Part shown: one piece after another, positions 1 to 11,203 of the stretch | How positions within the stretch are numbered: the first letter of the stretch is position 1 | Layout of the letters: every line of letters starts with the position of its first letter | Assembly (NCBI RefSeq): GCF_963169125.1 | Contig: NC_084794.1 | Span: forward strand, 225,739,409 to 225,803,408 | Reading direction: 5' to 3' | Source: Humulus lupulus | Taxonomy: Eukaryota; Streptophyta; Magnoliopsida; Rosales; Cannabaceae | DNA length: 64,000 nt | The notes under the pieces: model-generated | The model's database searches: none | What the model saw: only the letters and a program-made list of their open reading frames with translations | What the model was told of the DNA's origin: nothing | Translations under genes and position numbers: made by a program

Positions 1-1026
1 TAATAATCAACATTGTCCCAGTGTTGAAAATAAGAAAAGAAAACAATGGTCGCACTCACAAAAACACCACTCAACAAAGGTACACTCCTCTCATCCTCCC
101 TCATGATGCAACACTCAACATATATCCAAGCAAACCCAAGGTGCTCAAAGGGTATGGTAAAAGGAAGTGTATATAGCTAGGCCAACATGTGGTAAAGAAA
201 TAAAGGGAGTCAATTAAACTCAATGGGGGTGACTAGGAATAAAAAGTATGTAACGGTTGGCTCGAAAGGCTCAAACGGTCCAAAGATGGCCTAAATCATG
301 TCCTCGATTTAGCGTTGTCTAGGATTTTGCCTCAAGGGAACCACTAAGCAATTCTAGAAACTTAAGCTCTCCTAAAAATCTAGCTAACTTTAAGGGTTCA
401 AGAATTATTGGTCAAGCTATGCACACAAAATAGGTATCAACACTATCATCAAGATTTTCCAAACGTCATTAACACTTGAGTACTATTAGCCTAGAACACT
501 AAACATAAGGCAAGGTGATGGATATGTGTGACAGGAATGCATTTTTTTTTTTTTTTTTTTTTTTTAGATTGTTGATCATTGATCCCCAGGTAATCACCAA
601 CTTAAGCAAGCAAGATCTTCTCAAGAAAACAAAAACAACAACAAACAAAATGATAATGAAAAACTACATAGCCAACACCACAACACAAACTCACAAACTC
701 ACAAACACAAAACAAAATTAAAAACTAGGAACAAAATCAAAAGCACCAAAAAGAGCATCAACAAAATAACAAATGAAGAAAACTAACAAAAACTTCAAAT
801 AAAAACTAATCACAGACACATAGAATCACAAAACAGAGGAAAAGTAGAGAGTTGAGTTGAGAAATGCTCATTTAAACTTGGCCAAATGTCTCAGCTACAT
901 GAACAAGCTGCTCTGACCAGAATTGCACATCAATTGGGGTTGCCCAAGTATAAAATTTCACAATCTGTGTAAGGTAACTTTGATTGGTGCTTAGGAGCTC
1001 TCGACACCTAAGTGTGAGTGTTGGGC
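1..1026. other. Non-coding edge of a retroelement, no gene seen
   Basis: No reading frame with recognisable protein content was found. The stretch holds a 24-base T run at 542-565 and an A-rich, C/A-biased segment at about 600-840. It lies downstream of the minus-strand accessory gene that ends at 1027 and is probably the interior of the same retroelement, whose other end is outside the window. That assignment is inference. Confidence 0.4.
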
Positions 1027-2640
1027 CTAGCGGGAGCTTGGCTCGACTGGGAGAAATGGTGAAGGCGATGGGGCAAGGAGGTAGTCGGCTGGAGGTGATG
1101 AAGATGATGGTCCTGGGGAGACCCCCTCTGGCACACACTCTGCCTCACCCCCGTCCGAGTGAGGTTCAGCCAAAACAGCCTTTTTCTTCCGCGTTCCAGA
1201 AATAGTCCACAACAACTCAGGCTCCGAAACTGGGGACAGCTTGTGATGGTTGAGATTGGTCACGGTGAAGAGACGTACAACCATTTTTTCAACAGGATCA
1301 GCCTCGAGAAATTTATCCACTGCATCCACCTCTGGCCCGAGAACTTCAGGCATGGCGAAATTCTCTGCACAATCAACACAGTTGTCGACACGAACATAAG
1401 TTCCAAAATAGTAAGTTCCAAAAAAAAAAATTTAAAACTTGAAGTACTTACTAGGACCTGAGTGAAAGTGCTCACAAACAGAGAAGGGACCCTTTACAAA
1501 GAAGAAGTCCTGCTTCCAAGACCCTGGGTTGGATACAGAACCGTCTATCAAGGAGACTGAAGTATTGGCTTTTTGCAGGAAATAAAAGCCTTTGGATTTA
1601 GGAGAGGGCATGAGGTTGTACATGAAATGCACCTCTTGGGTCGTGGAAGCACACCCAAAGCGCTCCATATATGTAATAAAGAGGCAACTCAAGGCCAGCC
1701 AGCTGTTGGGCACCAACTTGAGCGGAGCAAGGTCAAAATGGTTGAGAACTGTGACGAAAAATGGGTGTAATGGGATTGTGCCACCCGCTTTCAAGATATG
1801 CTCGCTCATGGCCACGTAACCCGGACTTGGGCGATTAGCCCGGCACTTGTTCGAAGGAACGTATAATTTGTATTCTGGGCTAACACGGTAGTTCCCTACT
1901 AATTCCAACAATTTATTTTCAGACACATGGGACACTACGGTGGATGCCAACAAAGGGATAGTGTCTTGATCCTCAGTGGTCACCTGTCGCCGTGCTCTCT
2001 TTGGCATATCTACAAAACCAAAAGAAAAAGGTGAGGTGGAAACAGGGCACTTTACCCTCCATTTTTTCTTCCTAGCAAGGGTCTTCCACCGAGGCACCAA
2101 GTGTGAAAGCGCTAAGCAAGGGTAGACCGAGAACAAGGGTTGAGGAAAAGACGGGATGGCCCCATGACAATCATTAGGGGAAAACGGGGTAGGAGGCTCA
2201 GGCGGGAGATTTCCCTCCATAAACTCCAACTCCATCTGCAAATCTAAAAGGGTCACCCTAAGGTTCGCTACATGGTCGTTAAGGTCAAGGGGGAAAGATA
2301 CTCCGTCTCCCCTCAAAACTGAGTCTATTTCGCTCTCTACCACCCAGATTTTACGTCTAAGTTCAGCCATGTGCTCAAGATGACGAATAAATGCCTGCCT
2401 TAAGGTGTCATAGTCTTGGTGAGGGTTGTCCTTAGGGGACTCCGAGTCTAAAGACAAGTCAACAAACTCGGCCCCCAGAGGAGCGTTGAATGGTCCTTCA
2501 CATGCCATGAGACCTCGTCTCAAAAGCAAAAAGGGTTCATGTATAAATGAGAGAATTGCTACAAAACACAAAGGAATGGGCTCAAAACCTCTAGGCACAA
2601 GCGCTCTAAATAACCAACTACGGGGTATGAATGAGGGCAT
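1027..2640 (-). CDS. Retroelement accessory gene, putative gypsy-type domain (PF04195-like), spliced
   Basis: The minus-strand frame is open from 2640 to 1432 (402 codons). A pyrimidine-rich intron acceptor lies just above 2009, so the expressed start may be the ATG at 2007-2005 (MPKRARRQ...) reached by splicing from the exon encoding MACEGPF. The centre (VAMSEHILKAGGTIPLHPFF, then SWLALSCLFITYMERFG) matches the plant domain called putative gypsy-type transposon, found in accessory ORFs of Ty3/gypsy elements. A likely intron runs from a donor at 1457 (or GTAAGT at 1451) to an acceptor at 1365. With the 1457 donor the frame continues as ENFAMPEVLGPEVDAVDKF and stops at 1027. The architecture (spliced, own TATA box) is the same as the gene at 13779. 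Biochemical role unknown; the transposase label of the domain is historical. Intact versus decayed cannot be judged without the full element. Confidence 0.6.
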
Positions 2641-3054
2641 GCAATTGGGTTAACTCATGACGAGTTCAGGCCAAAGTACCTCATCCTGAGTGGTGCTAAT
2701 TTGGACCCAATAAACATAAGGGAGAAAGAAAGTATACCTCAAGCAAGTAAAATTGGGCGCTGTCATGGTCAAAAGGAGGTCGAGGGCCAAAAGCACCGTC
2801 ACGGTCAAAGAGAGGCAAGTGGTTGAAAGTACATGTCTGCAAAAACAAAGGAAAATGGGTTTTAGTCCCCAAATACCTACATAGATATAGACATACAAGA
2901 AATGAACTCAAATATAAAAATAAAATAAAAAAGGAAAAGATAGCAAAAGTCAGGTTGTGGGGGATTGAACCCCTTACCTCTTGAAAGGAGCAAGGATCTC
3001 AAAACCACTAAGTTGAAGAGGTAAGGTGTAAATAATAGGCTAGACATGAGGGCC

Positions 3055-3062
3055 TATTTATA
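3055..3062 (-). promoter_or_regulatory. TATA box of the minus-strand accessory gene
   Basis: The minus strand reads TATAAATA here, about 415 bases upstream of the first ATG at 2640. The gap would be 5' leader with possible introns. The homologous gene at 13779 has the same octamer upstream at 10652, which supports the call. Confidence 0.45.
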
Positions 3063-3123
3063 AGAATCAAAGAGAAGATTCTACCAGAGCACCTAAAGGT
3101 CCTCTCCTAGACTGGGGGACAAG

Positions 3124-3957
3124 TGTGGATGCTCAAAACTCCATGCTTGTAAAAGGTCCAAAGCACGTGCTAAGGTCCCATAAATGCTTAAGTACATACC
3201 TGTGCCTACGCCCCTAGGTGTGTATTGATAAACCTTGTTGAATGAAGCCCCAGCAAGTGTGTCACACAGGACCCCTGTCTCGTGCCTTGCGAGCCCAGTA
3301 GGTGTGCCTCGCGAGCCCAATAGGTGCGCCACGACCCTTACATGCACCAGGTGCCTCGCACCCTGCACCTCAAGATGGTGTCTCCTATGAAGACCTACGG
3401 AAACTTGAACATTTAGAGGTAAAAATCCAAGTATAATTTTAAGAGATCGTACCAGTACGATCTTGTACGAGGTACAATCTTTAGGAGAAGGGACACGCCA
3501 GACAAGTAGTGGGAGTACTAGGAGAGGGGACATGGCCTGTATGCTTCTAACCAAATGTTAGAATCGACACCACCAGCAACACCACTACGCCTGGTGCCAC
3601 TCCTCTGACACTCGTACTAAATAAGTAGTGGAGACATCCCCATAGAACCTGACCATGTACTGGAGCCAACACCACTACCCCTGAGACCACTCTCCTTACA
3701 ATGTACTTGTGTACCATCTGGTCCCCTGGACCACAATGTATCAGGGGCCATTAGAGCCCACTATAAAGGGAACCCCACTTCCACATGGAAGGGGGTTGGA
3801 AAAAACACTATAGCTTGAGACAACAAAGGAATACAAGTTATTTTTCCCATTTTTTCTTCTGCAACTATTTTTTAAGTTTTTGATTATATAGTTGAAGTTC
3901 TTCATTGATTAGCAATAGACTTTGATTTTTCTAACTTAACTTCGTTGACGAGTTCTC
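3124..3957 (+). mobile_element. Probable 3' LTR of the left retroelement (bounds tentative)
   Basis: A polypurine-like tract (actgggggacaag) immediately precedes TGTGGATGC at 3124. A TATAAAG box sits at 3762-3768 and is followed by an R/U5-like stretch that could end at a CA near 3957. The position fits: the antisense accessory gene lies on the other strand, inside the element, next to its 3' LTR. The matching 5' LTR would be outside the window, so neither the ends nor a target duplication can be verified. Confidence 0.3.
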
Positions 3958-4890
3958 ACCGTCGATAGGTTGCCTCCCTAGAAGCGCTTGATTTAAAGTC
4001 ATCGGCTTGACTTTGTTGAAAAGTGCTCATCAAAGAGTGATTTTTGCCCTTAGAGAGTGGCATAAGCCCTCACATATGGGTCTTCATTGCGGAAGCCCTC
4101 GAGCTTGGCGAGATATGGGATTGAAGGGCTCGTGTACTCGACTTTCTTTTGATGAATTAGTGTGGTGGATGCCAAGATACGATGCTATTGATGGTGGAGG
4201 AGGTGGTGGCCAAAAATGATCTTCATATGTGTATGCTTCCATGACTAGTGGCTTCCAAAGTTGAGAATCGAGGACTTGTTGCTCTCGGAAGTGTTGCATA
4301 AGGGGTGGTGGTGGGTTGAGATTTAACGTTTTAGTATTATTTTGCTCTAACATTTTCTCAACATCTTGGGTAGAGATAGAACTTGGATTAAAGAGGATAA
4401 AACAAGTCAAAGATGATGAATCAATAATCTTATCTTCCTCCTCTTCCTTGGATTCTTCTCTTCAAACTTGGAATTTCTTCTTCTTTTTCTGCATTTCCCT
4501 TTTTCCTCTTTCTCTAATGGTAGCTCTAGAATAATTCTTTCAAATGGTGGTTGCTTTCTTTTTATGATGATAGGGTAATAATCATTTCCCTAATTAGAAG
4601 GCCCACCACATTTGTCTCTATTTTTGGTCCAATCTCTTTTCTCTTCTAGAAAATGCTCGAAATGCAGCTCATTGCTTTTGAGTTTTGCCACCTCATCACT
4701 CCTTGACAACTCAACTAATGGCATGTCAAGTGTCTCTTCTTCATATGCTGAAATTCCCTACTTGAATCCTGGTGAAAATGCTCTAGCAAAATTTATTTTG
4801 CTACAACAAAACCTAGCATTTCAGGACGAATTAGACAACTTAGAGCCAATTCACTTTTCATTTTTTTTCTTTGGAAAAATTCGTGCATAA
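3958..4890 (-). repeat. Degenerate retroelement remnant, possibly Athila-like
   Basis: On the minus strand, the run around 3970-4015 (aagcgcttctagggaggcaacc) resembles the sequence just downstream of pol in Athila-type gypsy elements. Upstream of it is a short open frame with a proline run (4410-4084). Nothing catalytic is visible. The plus strand has a pyrimidine-rich block at 4430-4520. Resemblance is from memory only; unclassified repeat is the safe reading. Confidence 0.25.
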
Positions 4891-6903
4891 ATTCCTTAAT
4901 ATCCTACTCTCAGCTCTAAAAAACTAACAAGACATAATAACTCACAACAACACAAAAAGAGAAAAAAAATTAACTAAAAATAATAACAAACAAGCACGCA
5001 TCACTCTTCTTAATTCTACATTTATAAGCTTAAAAGTATAAAAGTATAAAAATAATTCTTTATTCTAGAGCTATCAAAAACCCTACTGAATTGTATTATT
5101 TTTCTCTCAAGCTTTAGAAACTCAATTGAACCATGTTTTTTCTTGATCTTAAGTATGAGACTTTGTTGATTAATAAAAGTGCAAGTGGACGTAGATCATG
5201 ACCAACTCTTGGGGCTGAACCACTATAAAATTATGTGTCATTTACTTGATTTCAGTTCGTTTTATTAATTCATGTCGTATATATTGACTCAGTGGCGTTG
5301 ACCAAAATGCTAGTCAACATTAATTAATTTTAAAAAAATAAGTTTTGAAATTACAAAAAATAATTAAAATCTTATTAATTAATTTTAAAATAAATAATAA
5401 ATAAAGAAATTTAATAACTCATTTAAAATAATTTCAAAATCAAATTAAGTGTTCATCTTCAACCAAAATCAACTGAACTCAAATGAATATTTCTTTAAAA
5501 AAAAAATGAACCACCAAGGTTTGCAGTGCTTTGTCCCCATAGGCTGGCTACTCAGATGCAGAACCACCAATCTTTCAATCACTTTTTAAAACCCTAAATT
5601 TGTAAGCTAAATGAATCAAAACCAAAACTACTGAGGACACCAACGATTTTTCCTAGAATCCTAAAAAGAAGACTTTGTTTAATACTTGCGAGCTCCATCT
5701 CCAGCGCCTTAGTATGGACCCAACCCATTTCAATACCACCTCATGTTGCATTCCAGATCTCATATTCATTGCACACCCATATCATAAAAATGCATAATAA
5801 CACAGGGGGAGAATGAGATTAATTGAGGAAGAAGAATAGAATGAGGTGTAGAGAAGTTTCAGTAACGTGATCTCAGACTCGATTATGGGAGGCACACCAT
5901 GATTAATCTGAATTAGCTCTTCGCTGGAGTCATTGATGATATCATGGTTGTTGGCTTCGCGATCTTGCTACCAACAATCAGACAAGGGAGTGACAAAGTG
6001 CATGGGAATGGAGGTAGAGAAAAACCTCGGACTCAATTTCGCATGGTGATTCTAGTTCATTCAAATCAAGTGAAGATGGCTCAATGAAAAGGCAGAGGAC
6101 GACATCTGCTGACATAAAATCATTGAAAGTGGCGGCTCTGGTGGAAGGATAGGGCAGGGCTTTTGAGTGGCTTGAGTTAGGGTTTTGGGTTGAAGATGAC
6201 GGGATACTACTTGGGTGAAGATGAAGAATTCAGATCTAAGGAGGATCAAACTATAAATTGCAGAAGCTCTTTGTGTAAAATAAGCCTTAAATTGGATTAA
6301 AGACAATTCTTGGTTGTCTGTTGTTATAGAAACATATTGCTTAGTGGTGGTGAAGGCAATCTAAAGTGCTCTACAAATGGTTTCTGCCTTCAGTTAATGA
6401 TTGCAAGTTTTTGTTATCTAGCTTAAGTGATGTTTGTTTATATTTTGTTAAACGGTCTGCCAACAAAGTAGGTCATTGTCTTGCTCGAATAACTTCATTA
6501 TTAGAAAGGACAATGTTCCTCTGAATTGTTGTCTTTGTTATTGGCTGATATTTCTTAGTAATGAAGTTGATAATTTTTTTAAATTAAATATTTTTTTCTA
6601 ATTTTTTTTAGAAAAAATATTCAACAAAATAAAATATACAAAAATTCTAAATTAAAATTATGAATTTAAAAATTTTATTTGATCACGTTTTAATTTTTTA
6701 ATTTGAAAAATTTTAAAGCCAACAAAAAGTTATATAGAAATATATTTCTCATTAAAAAAACTAAATCAAAAAATAAGAAATATATATTTAATTTATGTCT
6801 TATGTCACTATTTGGATAAACAAACTATATTAAATGACAAAATAAATAATTAATAAAAGAAAGAAAATAATAAATTTAAGCACATAAATATTTTTTAGTT
6901 ATA
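4891..6903. other. AT-rich intergenic DNA, nothing identified
   Basis: No coding exon, RNA gene or bounded repeat could be recognised. The open frame at 6306-6061 on the minus strand has no family resemblance. The block at 6580-6900 is very AT-rich and forms the left flank of the 14.3 kb LTR element. Confidence 0.5.
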
Positions 6904-6908
6904 GTTTT

Positions 6909-7657
6909 TGTTGACGCGATTTTTCGCCAACAGTGTATTAAGAAATTAAACAGGTCGATTAGTGCTAGATTATAAACCGTAATGAAATAGTAAACACTCA
7001 CTCAATTACTACATGGTTCAATGGTTGTAATCCACCTAGTCTACAAGTCAATATTATTATTTTTCTCTCTCTATTTTTGCAGAGTTTTGGTAATACAAAA
7101 TAATGGTCTCCCATTCCTGTCCAACATTCCTAGTATTTATAGGGGAATTCCATGGACAGATTTGGGTAACTGCGTAAATAAATAAAGTATATAATTAATA
7201 CAGATTATTCTCATTTACATTGGGATATGATTCGTATAACAGAATAAATTTACTCCTGCTATCTCAAATAATAAATGATAGATATATGATATAGGTTGGT
7301 CATTAATTAGCATATAAAGAATCCCTGAATCTCATGGGATCCTTCAGTATGCATTTTTTCTAAGTTCTCATGAGCTGAATGTCTCACCCGAGCTCGTGTT
7401 TAACGACTACCTGAACCCGAGCTTGTAATAAGTTCAAAGCGCCCAAAGTTGGATCTGACCATTATACATCTCGAACTCGATTGTTATCCTAAGTGTTGGT
7501 CAGATAAGAACCTGTATACTGTGTACGAACTGGATTGAATCTCAAGCTGCTCACATCATTAATAACCAAATATTCTACTTGGCTATTTTTCCACTATTTA
7601 TATGTCAGTTGTACCTGAGCTAAGTAATTGAAGTCGTGCTAATTTTAGGGTACAACA
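6909..7657 (-). repeat. 3' LTR of the 14.3 kb element
   Basis: Begins tgttgacgcga and ends gggtacaaca on the plus strand. It aligns along its length with 20425-21183. It holds a minus-strand TATAAATA at 7141-7134, in the same place as in the partner LTR. The minus-strand sequence just outside its end is a purine tract. Confidence 0.9.
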
Positions 7658-7672
7658 TTTTTCCCCCAAGCT
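7658..7672 (-). promoter_or_regulatory. Polypurine tract of the 14.3 kb element
   Basis: The minus strand reads CTTGGGGGAAAAA directly against the LTR start TGTTGTACCC. This is the expected plus-strand DNA primer position for a minus-oriented element. Confidence 0.7.
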
Positions 7673-7777
7673 CCTGCTCGTGCTTGATGTCGTCACTTTC
7701 TAACATGCACAGTAGGGGCTTTAGACTTCTGCCACATAAAATAGTGTATGCCCACTACTCAAGTACTGGACACGTGG

Positions 7778-10500
7778 TGTAACACCCTACTACCCAGGGA
7801 CCGTTACGTTGTGCATTTTAAACAGTGCTAGACTCGCTAACCAAGTCATTTGGCCATAATTGTGTAACTAAGTGTGATTAACAGTTTAGGGTTAAAAAAT
7901 TTGGTCAAAGATACAACATTTCACTAAAACGTTTACTGTATACATTGGGATCCCATAATATATTTTAAAGGTTAATTACAATAAAAGATTTACAACCAGC
8001 TGACCTAAGCGGCAAAATAGGGTTTAACCCTAGTTCCTCTTTAAACCCTCGGTCGTGGTGGTCGAGCAGTCACGTATGTACACATCGTCACCTAAGCTCT
8101 CCAACTCAAGGATGGTCCAACTTTCTTTTGCCTTTACCTGCACCACATAGCACCCGTGAGCCGAAGCTCAGCAAGAAAACTCAAACACATGCTTATAAGC
8201 AGATAATAACATGTCACTAAATCATAATAAGCATGTCTAGCAGTAATAACCTTATTCATGCATGTAGGCAGGTACAAATCAATGATTTCAATTCCTGCGC
8301 TCAGAGTAGATGACTAATAAGTCTCTCTCTCTGAGATAGATGACTGATAAGTCTCTCTGAGGTAGACGACTAATAAGTCTCTCGGGGTAGATGACTAATA
8401 AGTCACTCTCTGAATAGATGACTAATAAGTCACTCCCTGAATAGATGACTAATAAGTCACTCTCTAAATAGATGACTAATAAGTATATCTCTGTATAGAT
8501 GACTAATAAGTCTATCTCTGAATAGATGACTAATAAGTCTATCTCTAAATAGATGACTAATAAGTTTATCTCTAGGGATCCACTCCCTAAGCCATGTGAC
8601 GTTTCAGTCACCTGACTAGCCTTTAGACTAGACATGCGCTTTAGTTTTTCTTCGACCTTGGGGTCGGTCAAGAATTTAATGCTTAGGTTGATTAGTTCTA
8701 ATCATTTCGGCTTGTGTTAAACACGCTAATACCATTCTTGTCTCATAAGCCAATACCATACGACCAGTGCTCAGTACTACTGCCGATCTTGACTGATAAG
8801 TCACAACTTCACAATCAATACTGACACCATTGTCGTTCCCTGACTAATAAGTCAGTGCTTCCTCAATGAGGTAATGCAAACAGACATGTATCATATGTCA
8901 AATATTCATATAGAAGGCATTTATCATGCTTAATCAATAATCAAAAGCATAATTATAATCATGCACAATTACAGAGACTCAAGCTCTGGAAAATTCCATA
9001 TTTCTCTTTCATGACATGCCATAATCACATATATTGCATGCATCACATACTGGGCAGTTTTCTTACCTTTGGCTTGTGCGTAAAACAAATGAAGAACGAT
9101 CATTGAGAACGATCCTATCCTTAGGTCCCTTAGCGGTCACCTAATCATAACCAAATATGAAATCCCATCAATAAAATGAGTAATAAAAGGTTCATGGCTT
9201 ACAACTCAGCTCCCGGGACCACGAATCCTACTAAAATGGTTAGTAGATTTGATCCTAAGCTTTGAGAATTGGAAATCCACGCTTAAAACCCATTAAAACC
9301 CAACTTGGCACAAGGAAGATAGGCGGGCCACAACCTACCCCCAAGGGTCACGGTGCCCCCAAGTCAGAGAGGTTCTCAGCCTGGGTTCTAGGGGCGGGCC
9401 GCGACTTGACCTTGTGGGTTGTGGCGTGCCTGCTTGACAGAGCCTAGGGGAGGCTTTGGAACACCTTCAAGTTGCGACTTGCATGAACTCGGTCGTGACT
9501 TGACCCCACAAACCCAGCTCCCCTGCATATTTTTCAATCTAAACCTCAACCAAAACTCATCAAACCAATCCCAATATCACAATTAATCATTACCACAACA
9601 TTACCACCATTCAAACAACAAAACCCAAGCTTTATACCACTTAAAACCACACCAAACATCTAATCCTAAGATCAAAACCTTAAGCTCTCAAATAACCTCA
9701 AAACAGAGCAAGAACTCAGAAATTTAAACTAAAAACCTTACCTCAATTTTGAATTAAACCCCTTCCAGCTGATGAACACAATCCTAAACTTTCAAGCTTC
9801 AATCCTTAAGCCTCAAATCCCTTTGCTTGCTTCAAAATCCCAACCGAGAGAGAGAAGAGAAGAAATCGAGAGAGATAGAGAGAGAGAAAGAGAACCCTCT
9901 GTTTTCAGCCTTAAAACATCTACAGCCTTCCTTGGCTGAATATATCCATTTGGTCAAATGACCAAAATGCCCCCAAGGCCAAACTAACGCCTTCAAAACC
10001 ACCAAGGCAAAACTGTCATTTCCACCTATCTCGTTAATCATAATTAACGTCCTCCAATTCCCATTATTCTCAATACCCTCAATAATTAAGAAATCATATC
10101 TCATTACCCGTTCATTCCCGGTAATGTACTAAACACCAATTCACCCCTAGGCTCACCCCGAGCTCAGTAATTAATCTCGTTATGACCAAACCGCTAACTT
10201 GCATCCTAGGATCGTCTCATGCCAAACAGTTCAACCATATCCACATAATAATGTGGTCTCATCCATTATCGCATACTTGCACATAAATATTCAATTACGC
10301 TCTCAATGGCCAAAATTACAAAAATGCCCTTCTAATAAGAAATGGGGCCACATGCATGCAATTATCATCATATAATAATATATCTCACATAATCATGCAT
10401 GTAATCACATATTTGCACATAATATCACATCATTCCAAAATTTTCCATCTTGATCCCCTAATCAAGGCCCTAAGCTTATTAGGAAATTTGGGTCGTTACA
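7778..10500 (-). mobile_element. Solo long LTR (2.7 kb, TGTAAC...GTTACA family)
   Basis: The plus strand begins TGTAACACCC and ends GGTCGTTACA. Flanks are cgtgg (7773-7777) and tgtgg (10501-10505), a 5 bp duplication with one C/T transition. It is inserted in the upstream region of the antisense gene. No protein-coding potential was seen. It has a 27 bp tandem array at 8311-8577. Three more members lie at 11204, 36245 and 50895. Long LTRs of this kind occur in Tekay/Del-type chromoviruses, but no internal region is present here to prove the lineage. The solo state implies LTR-LTR recombination. Confidence 0.85.
8311..8577. repeat. 27 bp tandem array of a near-palindrome (TGACTAATAAGTCA core)
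   Basis: About ten degenerate copies of a unit such as atagatgactaataagtcactctctga lie head to tail without spacers. The core TGACTAATAAGTCA is almost self-complementary. Isolated relatives of the core recur nearby (8787-8805 and 8840-8855) and in another member of the LTR family (52373-52386). The reading frame across this array (8671-8288, minus) is an artefact of the repeat. Confidence 0.85.
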
Positions 10501-11203
10501 TGTGGCTTCCTGCAATTGGCGTTCGTTCGGCTTTCGAGAACTGAAACAACTATCTTGTCAACTTTTTGCCGCCGTGTGGTTCATTTGATCCTGGCCTTCT
10601 GATCTCGAACTAACTCAATCGGATGGCCCGAATTAAACTTCGTAGTTTACGTATAAATAGGATGATCAATCCTGAGACTTCACCACCTTTGCATTCAAAA
10701 ACCCAAGCTTCCCTTTTTCTTCTCCAAAATCCCAAAAAACCTTCATCGCCTTTCAGACCTTCAGAAGCTTTCAAGGAGCTTCATGTGGACATATCAGCAT
10801 ATTCTTTGAACGAACATTTACTCTATAAGTATTTCATCACCTGGTTTGAAAGAAATTTGTTTTATTCTTTATTTTCCAGTGAGTCTTTTACTTCGAAAAA
10901 TGCTCATTGTTCAATATCGTTTGGGCTAGGTCTAAGTGTAAATAGGAAATAGGATTCGGTTTAGGCTAAATGAATGAAATCAGACTTGTTTAGAAATAAG
11001 TTAGTCATAAATTTGGGCAATTTTTCTAGGTTATTCTGAGAAAACTCTAATGGTAAATCGGTTCGAATACCTGTTTGGGGTGTAGAAGTCGAAGGGGTTT
11101 TAGGTTTAATCTTAGGTAGCTTAGAGGTTACGATTCCTTAGGCGGTTTTGCATTAAACTTCTTTCAAAGGGAATGTAGTGGGTCTGACAGTTCTGGCACG
11201 CGG
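10501..11203 (+). promoter_or_regulatory. Promoter and leader of the antisense gene (TATA at 10652-10659)
   Basis: TATAAATA at 10652-10659 is followed by a C/T-rich leader (about 10690-10770) typical of a plant 5' UTR. Solo LTRs interrupt both sides: one upstream of the TATA box (ends 10500) and one between leader and first coding exon (starts 11204). The pre-insertion gene therefore had its TATA box roughly 780 bp from its start codon. A small open frame at 10623-10952 starts upstream of the TATA box and is not supported as a gene. Confidence 0.5.

Noticed and set aside
515..721. 68-codon frame containing a poly-Phe run
   Set aside because: It comes from the 24-base T homopolymer and A/C-rich DNA, with no family resemblance.
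1027..2640. Transposase, as the domain's old name suggests
   Set aside because: No DDE/D triad or DNA-transposon ends are present. The domain is an accessory ORF of LTR elements.
3093..3554. Minus-strand 153-codon frame
   Set aside because: It lies in the probable LTR and spans its presumed U3. Composition and content show no protein family.
8311..8577. CRISPR-like regular repeats
   Set aside because: The units are contiguous with no unique spacers, the genome is a plant, and the array sits in an LTR.
8288..8671. Minus-strand 127-codon frame with repeated DLLVIY units
   Set aside because: It is the translation of the 27 bp tandem array inside a solo LTR. The unit length is a multiple of three, which keeps the frame open by chance.
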